A stretch of 64,000 bases of DNA from Paenibacillus radicis (ex Gao et al. 2016) (GCF_014641555.1 NZ_BMHY01000016.1:27875-91874), one strand, 5' to 3'. Shown: positions 35,613 to 45,021, counted from the first letter of the stretch. Numbers and translations are program-made. The notes: generated by a model from the sequence alone, not told the origin.

Positions 35613-38360
35613 ATGAAAAAGACAGCGCACGTTATCGCGCACTCACATTGGGATAGAGAGTGGTATTTGCCTTTTGAAAAACACCGGATCAAACTTGTAG
35701 AGCTCATGGAGCTTCTGATCGAAACGATTGATAAAGACCCGAATTACGGCAGCTTTCATCTCGACGGACAGACGGTACCGCTGGAAGATTATTTGGAAAT
35801 TATGCCGCATCGTGCGGAAAAAGTGCGTGAGCTGATCGAGAAAGGCAAGCTTGTGATTGGCCCTTGGTATATTTTGCAGGATGAGTTTCTGATCAGCAGT
35901 GAAGCGAATGTCCGCAACTTGCAAATCGGCATTATCGATTCTGAAAAGCTGGGGCCCTATGCTGAAATCGGCTACTTCCCCGACTCCTTTGGTAATATCG
36001 GTCAAGCGCCGCAAATTCTTCGTCAAGCTGGCATGGATACTGCGGTATACGGCCGGGGCGTGAAAGCGGTCGGTTTCAATAATGAAATCGGCGAAGACAA
36101 CCAATACTTGTCCAAATATTCGGAGATGTACTGGGAATCGCCGGACGGCAGCCGCGTGCTCGCTATTTTGTTCGCGAACTGGTATCACAACGGCATGGAA
36201 ATTCCGGCTGATCCGGAAGCTGCGCTTACTTACTGGAACGAACGTCTTCCAAGAGTTGAGGCTTATGCTTCGACACCAGAGCTGCTGTTCATGAATGGCT
36301 GCGACCATCAGCCGCTGCAAGCCGATCTGAGCGAAGCGCTTGCTGTATCGGGTGAAGTTCGTCCGGACATCGAGTTCAAGCACTCCAGCTTCCCGGAATA
36401 TATCGAAGCGGTGAAAGCGAAGCTGCCTGAAGAGCTTGCGGTCATCCGCGGCGAGCTGAGAAGCCAATTTACTGACGGCTGGAATACGCTGGTCAACACG
36501 GCTTCGGCACGGGTATACATCAAGCAGGCCAACAATAAGACGCAGACGCAGCTGGAGAAAGTGACGGAGCCTCTTGCAGTTATGGCGTATGCCGCAGGTA
36601 TGGAATATCCGAAGCATGAATTGACTTACGCTTGGAAAACGCTGCTGCGCAACCATCCGCATGACAGCATTTGCGGCTGCAGCGTCGACGAGGTTCACCG
36701 TGAGATGATGACCCGCTTTGAGAAATCCGTCACGATGGCAGAAGCGGTTGCGGACCGCAGCGCAGAGTGGCTGTCCGGTCAGATTGATACTTCAAGCTTC
36801 GGCAAGCTTCAAGGCGCTCCGCGTTTCGACGGAACTGCTGGACCAAGCGTACCTTTTGTCCTCTTCAACACGACGGGACACCGCAGAAGCGGCGTTGTGA
36901 CGCTTGTATTGGATGTATGCCGCCATTATTTCGATGGCAAAAGAGCGCCGCATGATCAATATGCAGGGTTGACGGGATATCAGCCGGGCAAACTCGCTAT
37001 CGTTGATGCTAAAGGCAATGTGGTCGAAGCGGTAATTGTGAGTAAAGGTCTCGCATTCGGCTATGATCTGCCGGATGACCGTTTCCGTCAGCCATACTGG
37101 GCTTACCAAGTTGAAGTGACCATTGAAGCGAACAACTTGCCGCCGGTAGGTTATGAGACGTATTCGCTCGTAGCCGCCGATGCGGTTCAATCGAAAGCAG
37201 CTTTCGGCGAAATCGTAACAGACGGAGGCCGCGTGTTGGAAAACGACATCCTGAAGGTTGTTATCGCAGCGGACGGCAGCTTTACTGCACTCGACAAACA
37301 ATCCGGCCAAAGCTACAGCAAGCTGGGCTTGTACGAAAATACAGGCGATATCGGCAATGAATATATGTACATGCAGCCTGTTGGCGAAACGGCTCTGACG
37401 ACAGAAGGGCTCCAGGCTGATCTGGAAATCGTGGAAAACAACAGCTTGCGCGGCAGTGTGAAGCTGACGCACCGCTGGCAGCTGCCGGTGTCGGCCGATG
37501 AGAAGCTTGATTTGGAGATCAATTCGATGACTCCGTTCCGCGAGCGTAAATCGCAGCGCGTACAAGAAACGAGAGAAGTTACGATTCAAACGGTACTTAC
37601 GCTTGAAAAAGGTGATAGAAGCGTTCGAATCGCCAGCGAGATTGACAATACCGTATTGGATCACCGGATTCGGATGCTGTTCCCGACGGGATTGAAAGCA
37701 TCTGGCGTGACCGTGGATTCCATCTATGAGCTGGCAGAACGCCCGCTGAAGCCAGAAGCGGAATGGATTAATCCGAGCAATGCACAGCATCAGCAAGCAT
37801 TTGTCAGCATGAGCGACGGCCGTCATGGCGTAACGGTTGCTAACAAAGGGCTGCATGAATACGAAGCGCTGGAGAATGGCGACGGAACGCTGGCTGTTAC
37901 GCTGTTGAGAAGTGTGCGCGAGCTGGGCGACTGGGGTGTATTTGCAACGCCGGAAGCGCAATGCCAAGGCAAGCAGACAGCCGAGCTTAAGCTGATCATC
38001 CATGAGGGAACGGCTATTGCTGGCGAAGCTTACGTGGACGCTTATCAATTCCAGGTGCCTTGGACGGCGCGTCAAACCGATGTGCATGAAGGCAAGCTGT
38101 CTGCTAGCGGCAAGCTGATCGATTGGGACGGCGAGCGCATGGCGGTTACCGCTCTTAAAGTTAGCGAGTACTCCGGTGATATTATGCTGCGGATGTTCAA
38201 CGTTTCTGCTGAGCCGACGTCGGTAGCAGTAGAGTCGTCAGCCGGGTTGAACGGCATCTATAAGAGTGATATTTTGGAGCGTCCATCTGATGCGCAAGTT
38301 GAAGGCAGCTTGGAAGTTGGACCTGCCGAGATCGTTACAATCGGATTGAAACGCGTATAA
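35613..38360 (+). CDS. Alpha-mannosidase, GH38
   Basis: A 915-residue cytoplasmic glycoside hydrolase. The start HVIAHSHWDREWYLPF holds the zinc-binding His and Asp of family 38, and IGYFPDSFGNIGQAPQ (near residue 120) holds Asp124, the likely nucleophile. NHPHDSICGCSVDEVHREM is the second metal-site region, and the long C-terminal beta domains complete a bacterial MngB-like layout. No signal peptide is present, so it acts on imported oligosaccharides, removing alpha-linked mannose. The ATG follows a weak site (AGGACGGTACAACG). It lies 40 bp after the permease genes, which fits import followed by hydrolysis. Mannosylglycerate or short alpha-mannosides are candidate substrates; sequence alone does not decide. 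Confidence 0.88.
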   Translation: MKKTAHVIAHSHWDREWYLPFEKHRIKLVELMELLIETIDKDPNYGSFHLDGQTVPLEDYLEIMPHRAEKVRELIEKGKLVIGPWYILQDEFLISSEANVRNLQIGIIDSEKLGPYAEIGYFPDSFGNIGQAPQILRQAGMDTAVYGRGVKAVGFNNEIGEDNQYLSKYSEMYWESPDGSRVLAILFANWYHNGMEIPADPEAALTYWNERLPRVEAYASTPELLFMNGCDHQPLQADLSEALAVSGEVRPDIEFKHSSFPEYIEAVKAKLPEELAVIRGELRSQFTDGWNTLVNTASARVYIKQANNKTQTQLEKVTEPLAVMAYAAGMEYPKHELTYAWKTLLRNHPHDSICGCSVDEVHREMMTRFEKSVTMAEAVADRSAEWLSGQIDTSSFGKLQGAPRFDGTAGPSVPFVLFNTTGHRRSGVVTLVLDVCRHYFDGKRAPHDQYAGLTGYQPGKLAIVDAKGNVVEAVIVSKGLAFGYDLPDDRFRQPYWAYQVEVTIEANNLPPVGYETYSLVAADAVQSKAAFGEIVTDGGRVLENDILKVVIAADGSFTALDKQSGQSYSKLGLYENTGDIGNEYMYMQPVGETALTTEGLQADLEIVENNSLRGSVKLTHRWQLPVSADEKLDLEINSMTPFRERKSQRVQETREVTIQTVLTLEKGDRSVRIASEIDNTVLDHRIRMLFPTGLKASGVTVDSIYELAERPLKPEAEWINPSNAQHQQAFVSMSDGRHGVTVANKGLHEYEALENGDGTLAVTLLRSVRELGDWGVFATPEAQCQGKQTAELKLIIHEGTAIAGEAYVDAYQFQVPWTARQTDVHEGKLSASGKLIDWDGERMAVTALKVSEYSGDIMLRMFNVSAEPTSVAVESSAGLNGIYKSDILERPSDAQVEGSLEVGPAEIVTIGLKRV

Positions 38361-38420
38361 AAGGCAATAGGCCGCTGCTGCGGCCGCCGATCCATCACGC
38401 GAAGGGGGATATCATATCAA

Positions 38421-39626
38421 ATGGCAAAGATAGCAGGCATTAAATGCATTCGTACGAGGCATGACCGAACTTGGACAATTGTAAAAGTAGAGACGGATCA
38501 ACCGGGCTTGTACGGGATCGGATCCGCCAGCGATATGTATCACCCTACCGCAGTGGAGCAAGTGATCGAGGAGCTTCTGGCTCCTCAGCTCATTGGCAGG
38601 GAAGCAGGACAAATCGAGGATATTTGGCAGACGATGTATACGAGTGGCTATTGGCGCAACGGCGCGACGCTGCACACCGCCATGAGCGGCATCGATATGG
38701 CGCTTTGGGACATTAAAGGCAAGCAAGCGGGGATGCCGGTCTATGAGTTGCTCGGCGGCCCGGCCCGCTCGGAAATCCGGGCGTATGGACATGCCAACGG
38801 CAATACCTACGAGCAGCTGGAGGAAGAGGTTGAGCGCTACCGGGAGCAGGGCTATTCCCATATCCGCGTGCAATTGGGCGGTTATGGCGGCGGCGGATTT
38901 GTGGCAGGAGGCTCTTCGATCTTCCCTCCGGCTAACCGCTTTGACGAGGATTTGTATGTGAAGGCGATTCCGGAAATGTTCGAGAAGCTTCGCGTGCGTT
39001 ATGGAATGGAACTGAAGTTCACCCATGACGTTCATGAGCATTTGAATCCGGCGGCTGCGGTCGCGCTTGCCAAACGGCTTGATCCTTACCATCTGTTCTT
39101 CCTGGAAGATTTGCTCCAGGTGGAGCACACGGAATGGTACAGACAAGTCCGCAACGTCAGCACGACGCCGCAAGCTGTCGGCGAGCTGTTCGTGCATCCG
39201 CAGGAATGGCTGCCGCTTGTGAAGGATCGTTTAATCGATTTTGTGCGTATGCGCGTATCCAAGGCGGGAGGCATTACCGCCTGCCGCAAAATCGCTGCCG
39301 TATGCGAAGCATTTGGCGTTCGTACAGCCTGGCAGGAGGGCGGCGAGAATGATCCCGTCAACCAAGTGGCTGCAGCACATTTGGATATGGCGATTTGGAA
39401 CTTTGGGGTACAGGAAAGCAATCATTTTAACGAACGGGAGCGGGAGGTTTTTCCCGGCATGGCTGTCTTTGAAGGCGGGTGCCTGAAGCTTTCCGGCAAG
39501 CCTGGGCTTGGCATCGATATCGATGAAGAGAAAGCTTTATTGCTGGCAGAGCCTGCTTTGGGCAAAACCTACCACAGACCGTATAAATTAGACCGCAGAC
39601 CGGATGGTACACTCGTTCGGCCGTAG
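38421..39626 (+). CDS. Mannonate-dehydratase-like enolase superfamily enzyme
   Basis: A 401-residue enolase-superfamily protein of the ManD/RspA type. Metal ligands D203, E229 and E255 are spaced 26 and 26 residues apart as in ManD, and the D-x-H unit (D203, H205) carries the expected acid/base histidine. Where ManD proteins usually read HGPGD after TAW, this one reads QEGGEND (Gln305), so a second catalytic histidine appears to be lost; NFGVQE near the end is kept. It probably dehydrates an aldonate or related acid, but the changed motif makes mannonate itself uncertain. It follows the mannosidase by 60 bp, with a small GC-rich hairpin between, and precedes an SDR by 15 bp, so it belongs to the same operon. 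Confidence 0.82.
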   Translation: MAKIAGIKCIRTRHDRTWTIVKVETDQPGLYGIGSASDMYHPTAVEQVIEELLAPQLIGREAGQIEDIWQTMYTSGYWRNGATLHTAMSGIDMALWDIKGKQAGMPVYELLGGPARSEIRAYGHANGNTYEQLEEEVERYREQGYSHIRVQLGGYGGGGFVAGGSSIFPPANRFDEDLYVKAIPEMFEKLRVRYGMELKFTHDVHEHLNPAAAVALAKRLDPYHLFFLEDLLQVEHTEWYRQVRNVSTTPQAVGELFVHPQEWLPLVKDRLIDFVRMRVSKAGGITACRKIAAVCEAFGVRTAWQEGGENDPVNQVAAAHLDMAIWNFGVQESNHFNEREREVFPGMAVFEGGCLKLSGKPGLGIDIDEEKALLLAEPALGKTYHRPYKLDRRPDGTLVRP

Positions 39627-39641
39627 AAGGGTGGAGCGCAA

Positions 39642-40496
39642 ATGAAGACGGTAGTCATAACAGGCGCGGAAGGCAAACTGGGACGTTATGTCGTGAAGGA
39701 GTTTGCCGAGCACGGCTATCGCGTATTCGGCACCGACATGCGTCCGCCATCGGGAGGAAGAGGATACAGCCGTTATATGCAGGCTGATCTCGGGTCATTA
39801 GGCGAGGTATATGGCTTGCTGGCGGACGCGGATAGCGTCGTTCATCTGGCGGCCGTGCCTAATCCGATCAACTTCTCGCCGGAGCGCATTTTCAGCAACA
39901 ATGTCATGTCGACTTACAATGTGCTCGAAGCGGCTTCCAAGCTGGGCATTAACAAAGCTGTTATCGGTTCTAGTGAATCGGCTTACGGTTTTTGCTGGGC
40001 GAAGACACCGTTTGCGCCTGATTTTTTCCCGGTAGACGAAACCCACCCGCTGCTCGCCCAAGAAAGCTACGGCTTGTCCAAGGGAGTAAACGAGCAGATT
40101 GGCGATATGTTCTACCGCAGGGTAGGAATGTCCGTCTATGCGTTACGGTTCTCGCATGTGTTGGAGCCGGATGAGTATGAGCACATTATCGCCGGTTTTG
40201 AGCATACGGGAAGGCATCACCGGATTCTATGGAGCTATATCGACGCACGTGATGCGGCAGAAGCTTGCCGTTTGGCGGTAGAAAGCGAGAAACCGGCAGA
40301 GTCCGTCGCGTTGAACATTACGGCGAGCGATATGATGTCGGATGCATCGCCGGAGCTGCTGTTGAGCCGTCACTATGCGGAGGTGAAGGATATCCGCAAG
40401 CCGGTATCTGAGCTGACCGCATTGGTCAGCAACCGGCTTGCCGAAGATAAGATCGGCTGGACGCCGCGTCATTCATGGCGCGACACGCTTAAGTAA
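39642..40496 (+). CDS. NAD-dependent epimerase/dehydratase (uronate dehydrogenase-like)
   Basis: A 284-residue extended SDR. The nucleotide-binding ITGAEGKLGRYV motif opens the protein, D and R after the second strand (GTDMRP) suggest NAD or NADP, and SSESAYGF with YGLSK gives the Ser-Tyr-Lys active site. NPINFSPERIFSNNVMSTYNVL is family-like. It could oxidise or epimerise a sugar or sugar acid; similarity in plan to uronate dehydrogenases fits the dehydratase just upstream. The ATG lies 15 bp after the preceding stop with a GGGTGGAG site. A terminator follows at once, so it closes the glycan operon. Confidence 0.8.
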   Translation: MKTVVITGAEGKLGRYVVKEFAEHGYRVFGTDMRPPSGGRGYSRYMQADLGSLGEVYGLLADADSVVHLAAVPNPINFSPERIFSNNVMSTYNVLEAASKLGINKAVIGSSESAYGFCWAKTPFAPDFFPVDETHPLLAQESYGLSKGVNEQIGDMFYRRVGMSVYALRFSHVLEPDEYEHIIAGFEHTGRHHRILWSYIDARDAAEACRLAVESEKPAESVALNITASDMMSDASPELLLSRHYAEVKDIRKPVSELTALVSNRLAEDKIGWTPRHSWRDTLK

Positions 40497-40506
40497 TTAA
40501 ATGATA

Positions 40507-40547
40507 ACGGCCCGTTCGGATGTAATCCCGAGCGGGCCGTTTTTTTG
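40507..40547 (+). terminator. Terminator of the mannosidase operon
   Basis: A 13-bp stem ACGGCCCGTTCGG / CCGAGCGGGCCGT (one wobble), eight-base loop, then seven T. Confidence 0.88.
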
Positions 40548-40604
40548 TTAGGTGCGCTCCTCTTCCGCCGTTTGCGGTACGTTCCTTTGTCGTGCGTTGT
40601 ACTT

Positions 40605-41567
40605 TTAGCGAACCAACTTCCCACTATAGCGAAAAAAGATCACAACCGCGGGAGTATTGGTGGGTACTACGCGCACTGTAGAAACTTAACAATGAACACA
40701 ACGAACCAACTTCGCTCTATAGTGAAGAAACTTTACATTCCACGGGGACTTGAGAGTAACAACGAAGCAGCTTCGCAAAATAGCGAAGCCAAGTTCGCAG
40801 TTGAAGTCTGCTGGGGGAGATCATAATCGTACAGCGAATCAAACTTCGCTACTCGAGAACCTAGGTTCACGGATAGCGAAATTTGATTCGCTCCGCTAGA
40901 GGATGCATCTGAAAAGTAACTTTATAACGAAATTAGCTTCGCAAAATAGCGAATCCGCTTCGCTCGCCGCTATCGAGGAGCCGCAACGAGTCCAGCACGC
41001 ACATTGCGCAAACATAGCAATGAAAGTAACAACCAACTTCGCCGTTTAGGTTAAGAAAGGTTCGCAACCACGGGAGCATTAAGAGTAACTGTGCATATAG
41101 CGCGAACCTAACAATGACAGCAACGAACCAACTTCGCTCTATAGTGAAGAAACTTTACATTTCGCAGGGACTTGAGAGTAACAAGGAAGCAGCTTCGCAA
41201 AATAGCGAAGCCAAGTTCGCAGTTGAAGTCTGCTGGGGAGTTCATAATCGTACAGCGAATCAAACTTCGCTACTCGAGAACCTAGGTTCACGGATAGTGA
41301 AATTTGATTCGCTCCGCTAGGGGATGCAGCGGAAAAGTAACTTTATAACGAAATTAGCTTCGCAAAATAGCGAAGCAGCTTCGCTCGCCGTTGTCGAGGA
41401 GCCGCAACGAGTCCAGCACGCACATTGCGCAAACATAGCAATGAAAGTAATGAACAAATACGCTGATTAGTGAAGAAAGTTTGCAGCTGCTGGAGTATTG
41501 AGAGTAACTACGCACATAGCGCAAACCTAACGATTACAGCAATGAACCAACTTCGCTCTTTAGTTAT
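40605..41567. repeat. 422-bp tandem repeat, about 2.3 copies
   Basis: The gap 40548-41707 holds no convincing gene. Matched landmarks recur 421-422 bp apart: TTCGCTCTATAGTGAAG at 40711 and 41133, GAAGCAGCTTCGCAAAATAG at 40764 and 41186, CTCGCCG at 40963 and 41384. A third, partial copy runs from about 41453 to 41567. Each unit is full of short palindromic pieces of the type AGCGAA...TTCGCT. Short open frames inside the copies are by-products of the repeat. A diverged relative lies at 59925-60135. Confidence 0.85.
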
Positions 41568-41707
41568 AGTAGTAGGGACCGGAGGCCAACGGAGTCGTCA
41601 TATCGCCATTTTAGAAAAGGAAATTGCCTTGTAGCGGACAATCTCCGCATTGGCCTCTCCGCGCATAAGCTAATGGCAGAAGGCTGTTTCTTTTAGGGGG
41701 ATTGCTC

Positions 41708-41800
41708 GTGGGATATAACAGAAGCCGGCGGCGGACTTCCGCGCTGCTGCCGCTTGTACTGTTTGTGCTGCTAGTCATTTTGCTTTTGTTCGGTTTGTGA
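41708..41800 (+). CDS. Thirty-residue single-helix membrane peptide
   Basis: A GTG at 41708, seven bases after TTAGGGGG, opens a frame of 30 codons: a basic head (GYNRSRRRTS) followed by one long hydrophobic helix of leucine, valine and isoleucine ending in LLFGL. A terminator follows 16 bp later. The clear ribosome site, amphipathic plan and terminator make a real gene likely. It resembles in style, though not in sequence, small sporulation or membrane-regulating peptides, and lies just upstream of the spoVA genes. No family is recognised. Confidence 0.6.
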   Translation: MGYNRSRRRTSALLPLVLFVLLVILLLFGL

Positions 41801-41815
41801 ATAACGTTATGATTC

Positions 41816-41858
41816 AAGGCTCAGAGAACGGCGTTAGCCGGGCTCTTGGGCTTTTTTT
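41816..41858 (+). terminator. Terminator after the small membrane peptide
   Basis: AAGGCTCAGAG pairs imperfectly with CTCTTGGGCTT, with an inner CGGC/GCCG, then a run of seven T. Confidence 0.6.
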
Positions 41859-42019
41859 CTTCTCCGCGAATAGCGGAGCACCACAGCACTCAGCCTACAA
41901 CCTGAACGAATGCGCATAACTGAAACTGTTCTTACAAATAATGAGGAAGAAATCGTGCGAGCCTTATCGAAATAATGGCTTTGTTGCGCGATCATTTCAG
42001 CCTCAGGAGGGGAACTCAC

Positions 42020-42517
42020 TTGTCATCGAACAGCAGCGCAGAGAACGGCAAATACCCGAAAATGTCGATGTCTCCCAAGGAATATCAGGCGTTCGCCAAG
42101 ACGCGGGAGCCTTCGCGGTCGATTTTTACCAACTGCTTGAAGGCTTTTTTATTCGGAGGAATGATTTGTTTAATCGGACAAGGCATCCAGGAGTTGTTCA
42201 TTCATTTAATGGGTATGAGCAAAGAGGATGCCAGCAATCCGACCGTGGCGGTGCTTATTCTAATATCCGTTATTTTAACCAGCCTTGGCGTTTACGATAA
42301 AATCGCACAATGGGCCGGAGCTGGAACGGCGGTTCCCGTCACCGGCTTCGCCAACTCCATGTGCTCGGCTGCTCTGGAGCATCGCAGCGAAGGGTTGGTG
42401 CTGGGCGTTGGCGCGAATATGTTCAAGCTTGCCGGCTCCGTCATTGTATTCGGTACTGTTGCTGCCTTTTTTGTCGGGATTGCACATTTGCTGCTCGGCA
42501 CTAATGGGGGGCACTGA
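42020..42517 (+). CDS. spoVAC: Stage V sporulation protein AC
   Basis: A 165-residue membrane protein of the SpoVAC family, part of the channel that moves calcium-dipicolinate into the forming spore and out at germination. Family motifs seen: MSPKEYQAFAKTREPSRS, FLFGGMICLIGQGIQELF and GAGTAVPVTGFANSMCSAAL, with several hydrophobic segments. The TTG at 42020 follows AGGAGGGG at seven bases; a longer frame from 41975 lacks a good site. It precedes spoVAD by two bases. Upstream, at about 41911-41935, GCATA and an AT-rich block loosely resemble a sigma-G promoter, as expected for forespore genes, but the match is weak. Confidence 0.93.
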   Translation: MSSNSSAENGKYPKMSMSPKEYQAFAKTREPSRSIFTNCLKAFLFGGMICLIGQGIQELFIHLMGMSKEDASNPTVAVLILISVILTSLGVYDKIAQWAGAGTAVPVTGFANSMCSAALEHRSEGLVLGVGANMFKLAGSVIVFGTVAAFFVGIAHLLLGTNGGH

Positions 42518-42519
42518 TT

Positions 42520-43530
42520 ATGCTGCGGGGTAATCAAACATGGTGGTTTGAGAACCGGCCTGTTATTATTGGGGCGGCGACTGTCGTAGGTCCTGACGAG
42601 GGTGACGGCCCGCTTGCTGCGGATTTTGATCTCGTCCATCCGGAGCTCGATATGCAGCAGAAAAGCTGGGAGAAGGCTGAGCGGCTGCTGCTGGAGCAGG
42701 CTACCGATTTTGCGATTCAAAATGCGCGCATCGATAAGGACCAGCTGCAATTTTACGTCGGTGGCGATTTAATGAACCAAATCATTAGCAACTCATTTGC
42801 AGCAAGGGCGCTGGGCGTCCCGTATATCGGCGTGTTTGGTGCATGCTCGACCTCCATGGAGACGCTGGCCATCGCTTCGTTGATGGTCAATTCCAATTCA
42901 GCAGATTATGCGCTTGCCGGCACCTGCAGCCATAACTGCACGGCGGAGAAGCAATTTCGCTATCCGACAGAATATGGCTCGCAAAAGCCGCCTACCGCTC
43001 AATATACGGTAACGGGCGCTGGAGCAGCCGTTATCGCTGCTTCTGGCGACGGTCCGGTCGTCGAATGCGCCACGATTGGCAAAATCGTCGATCTTGGCAT
43101 TAAAGATCCATTCAATATGGGAGCGGCGATGGCTCCGGCTGCGGTCGATACGATACAGTCGCATTTCAACGATACCGGAAGAACGCCGAAAGATTACGAT
43201 TTGATCGTCACCGGCGACCTTGCCGGAGTAGGGCATCCCATTGCAACCGAGCTGCTGATGCGGGATGGAGTTCCGATGGACCAAACGGTATTTAACGATT
43301 GCGGATTGATGGTGTATGACACAGAACGGCAGAAGGTGCAGGCGGGCGGCAGCGGCTGCGGTTGTTCTGCTGTCGTCACCTACGGACATTTGCTTAAACG
43401 GATTGCCAAAGGCGAGCTGAAGCGGGTGCTTGTCGTGGCGACGGGAGCGCTGCTGTCGCCATTGTCTTATCAACAAGGTGAGAGCATTCCCTGTATCGCC
43501 CATGCAGTAGCCATCAGCGGAAAGGAATGA
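42520..43530 (+). CDS. spoVAD: Stage V sporulation protein AD
   Basis: A 336-residue soluble protein with a thiolase-like fold that binds dipicolinic acid for transport into the spore. Typical SpoVAD sequence is visible: FYVGGDLMNQIISNSFAAR, GVFGACSTSMETL, NCTAEKQFRYPTEYGSQ, VTGDLAGVGHP and GGSGCGCSAVVTYG. Length is normal. It starts two bases after spoVAC and seven bases before spoVAE, so the three are translated together. Confidence 0.95.
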   Translation: MLRGNQTWWFENRPVIIGAATVVGPDEGDGPLAADFDLVHPELDMQQKSWEKAERLLLEQATDFAIQNARIDKDQLQFYVGGDLMNQIISNSFAARALGVPYIGVFGACSTSMETLAIASLMVNSNSADYALAGTCSHNCTAEKQFRYPTEYGSQKPPTAQYTVTGAGAAVIAASGDGPVVECATIGKIVDLGIKDPFNMGAAMAPAAVDTIQSHFNDTGRTPKDYDLIVTGDLAGVGHPIATELLMRDGVPMDQTVFNDCGLMVYDTERQKVQAGGSGCGCSAVVTYGHLLKRIAKGELKRVLVVATGALLSPLSYQQGESIPCIAHAVAISGKE

Positions 43531-43537
43531 GGACAGC

Positions 43538-43888
43538 ATGCAGTTTCTATGGGCATTCGTAATCGGCGGGGCGATTTGTGTCATCGGCCAACTGATGTTT
43601 GATTTATTTAAGCTGACGCCTGCGCATACGATGGCGACGCTTGTCGTCATCGGCGCGATCATCGACGGAATCGGCTGGTATGAGCCGCTTGTCGCATTCG
43701 CCGGAGCCGGCGCGACGGTGCCGATCACGAGCTTCGGCAACGCGCTCGTACACGGCGCATTGACGGAGCTTGAGAAATCGGGCTGGATCGGCGTTATATC
43801 CGGCATATTTAAAGTGACGAGCGCCGGTGTATCAGCAGCGATTATTTTCTCCTTCCTGGCGGCGCTTGTCGTCAGGCCAAAGGGTTGA
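43538..43888 (+). CDS. spoVAE: Stage V sporulation protein AE (AEb type)
   Basis: A 116-residue membrane protein, the small SpoVAEb partner of SpoVAC and SpoVAD. Family motifs FVIGGAICVIGQLMFD, GAGATVPITSFGNALVHGAL and GVSAAIIFSFLAALV show three or four hydrophobic segments. GAGGACAGC lies ahead of the ATG. A strong terminator ends the operon. The genes spoVAA, spoVAB and spoVAF are not in the window. Confidence 0.92.
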   Translation: MQFLWAFVIGGAICVIGQLMFDLFKLTPAHTMATLVVIGAIIDGIGWYEPLVAFAGAGATVPITSFGNALVHGALTELEKSGWIGVISGIFKVTSAGVSAAIIFSFLAALVVRPKG

Positions 43889-43905
43889 ACGACTAATTGT
43901 TCATG

Positions 43906-43946
43906 AAATTGGAGAATCCCCAACTGTGGGATTCTCCAATTTTTTT
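43906..43946 (+). terminator. Terminator of the spoVA operon
   Basis: A perfect stem AATTGGAGAATCCC (43906-43919) with its inverse (43927-43940), short loop, then eight T. Confidence 0.9.
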
Positions 43947-44064
43947 TGGCATAACAAGCATTTGTGCAACCTCAAGGAAGTGCTGTAAAATAGTACTAAA
44001 TAACCTAAACTATTTACACCAATGATCCACAGATGCTTACAATTTTCCGGGAGGTCGTTGCTAA

Positions 44065-45021
44065 ATGGAAACTCGTCTTGCTGATATGCAGTTATGTTCT
44101 TCGATAGTTAGCAGTCTTAATCGTTGTATTCTAGGGAAGCAAGAGGAAATCGAGCGACTGATGACCGCTGTAATTAGCGGCGGACATGTGTTGCTGGAGG
44201 ATGTGCCCGGCACTGGAAAAACCCAGCTCGTGAAAGCGTTGGCAAAATCGATTGGCGGACAGTTCCGGCGCATACAGTGCAACCCGGACTTGCTGCCGAC
44301 TGATATAACAGGCGTATCAATTTATCATCCGAAGCAGGAGCAGTTTATATTCCGCCCGGGCCCGGTGATGACCAATATATTGCTGGCCGATGAGATTAAC
44401 CGGGCGACGACAAAGACACAATCTGCGCTGCTGGAGGCGATGGAGGAGGGGCGGGTAACGGTAGACGGCGATACGTATGTGCTGCCTGAGCCATTCATAT
44501 TGCTTGCAACACAAAACCCGATCGAATTCGAAGGCACTTACACACTTCCGGAAGCGCAGCTCGACCGTTTCATGATGAAGCTGTCGCTTGGCTATCCAAG
44601 CGAAGAGGATGAGCAGGCGATGATTTTGTCGAATAAAGGAAGCCATCCTTCCGACAACTGTAGTCAGCTCAGTGAAATTGAGGACATAATCCGCATTCAG
44701 GAGCAAGTACAGCATGTCCATATGGACGATGCGGTAGGTAATTATTTAATCCGGATTATTCGCTCAACCCGCGAGCATGCGAGTGTTCAGCTGGGCGCTA
44801 GTCCCCGCGCTGCAATCGCGCTAGCAAGGGCAGCGAAGGCGAGCGCGTATTTGCAGCAGCGAAGCTTCGTTACACCGGATGATATTAAGAAGCTGGCCCC
44901 TTACGTGCTTTCGCACCGGCTGCTGCTCCATATGGAAGCGAGAATGAACGGCTTGCGGCCGGAGGATGTTATAGCGGTCGTGCTGGACCAGGCGAAAGTG
45001 CCGGTAAGGCTGGAGCGCTGA
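44065..45021 (+). CDS. MoxR-family AAA+ ATPase
   Basis: A 318-residue AAA+ chaperone-like ATPase. Walker A reads EDVPGTGKTQLVKALA (near residue 50), Walker B ILLADEINRA, then TQSALLEAMEEGRVTVDG, sensor 1 ATQNPIEFEGTYTLPEAQLD and the arginine-finger region. MoxR proteins help assemble or activate partner complexes; here the partners are the DUF58 protein and the transglutaminase-like membrane protein that follow. CCGGGAGG precedes the ATG by about ten bases. A possible promoter, TTGTGC-18 bp-TAAAAT, lies at about 43963-43992. Confidence 0.9.
   Translation: METRLADMQLCSSIVSSLNRCILGKQEEIERLMTAVISGGHVLLEDVPGTGKTQLVKALAKSIGGQFRRIQCNPDLLPTDITGVSIYHPKQEQFIFRPGPVMTNILLADEINRATTKTQSALLEAMEEGRVTVDGDTYVLPEPFILLATQNPIEFEGTYTLPEAQLDRFMMKLSLGYPSEEDEQAMILSNKGSHPSDNCSQLSEIEDIIRIQEQVQHVHMDDAVGNYLIRIIRSTREHASVQLGASPRAAIALARAAKASAYLQQRSFVTPDDIKKLAPYVLSHRLLLHMEARMNGLRPEDVIAVVLDQAKVPVRLER

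Noticed and set aside
36792..38087. 431-residue open frame antisense to the mannosidase
   Set aside because: A shadow of the high-GC coding strand; no start signal and an Arg/His/Ser-rich composition.
40545..41320. Short open frames in the 422-bp repeats (93 and 68 codons)
   Set aside because: The two frames are the same repeat read twice, with no ribosome site and a composition set by the palindromes.
40605..41567. CRISPR array
   Set aside because: The repeat unit is 422 bp with no short unit and spacer pattern, and no cas gene is present.
42898..43923. 341-residue open frame antisense to spoVAD and spoVAE
   Set aside because: It crosses a terminator and two certain genes on the other strand.
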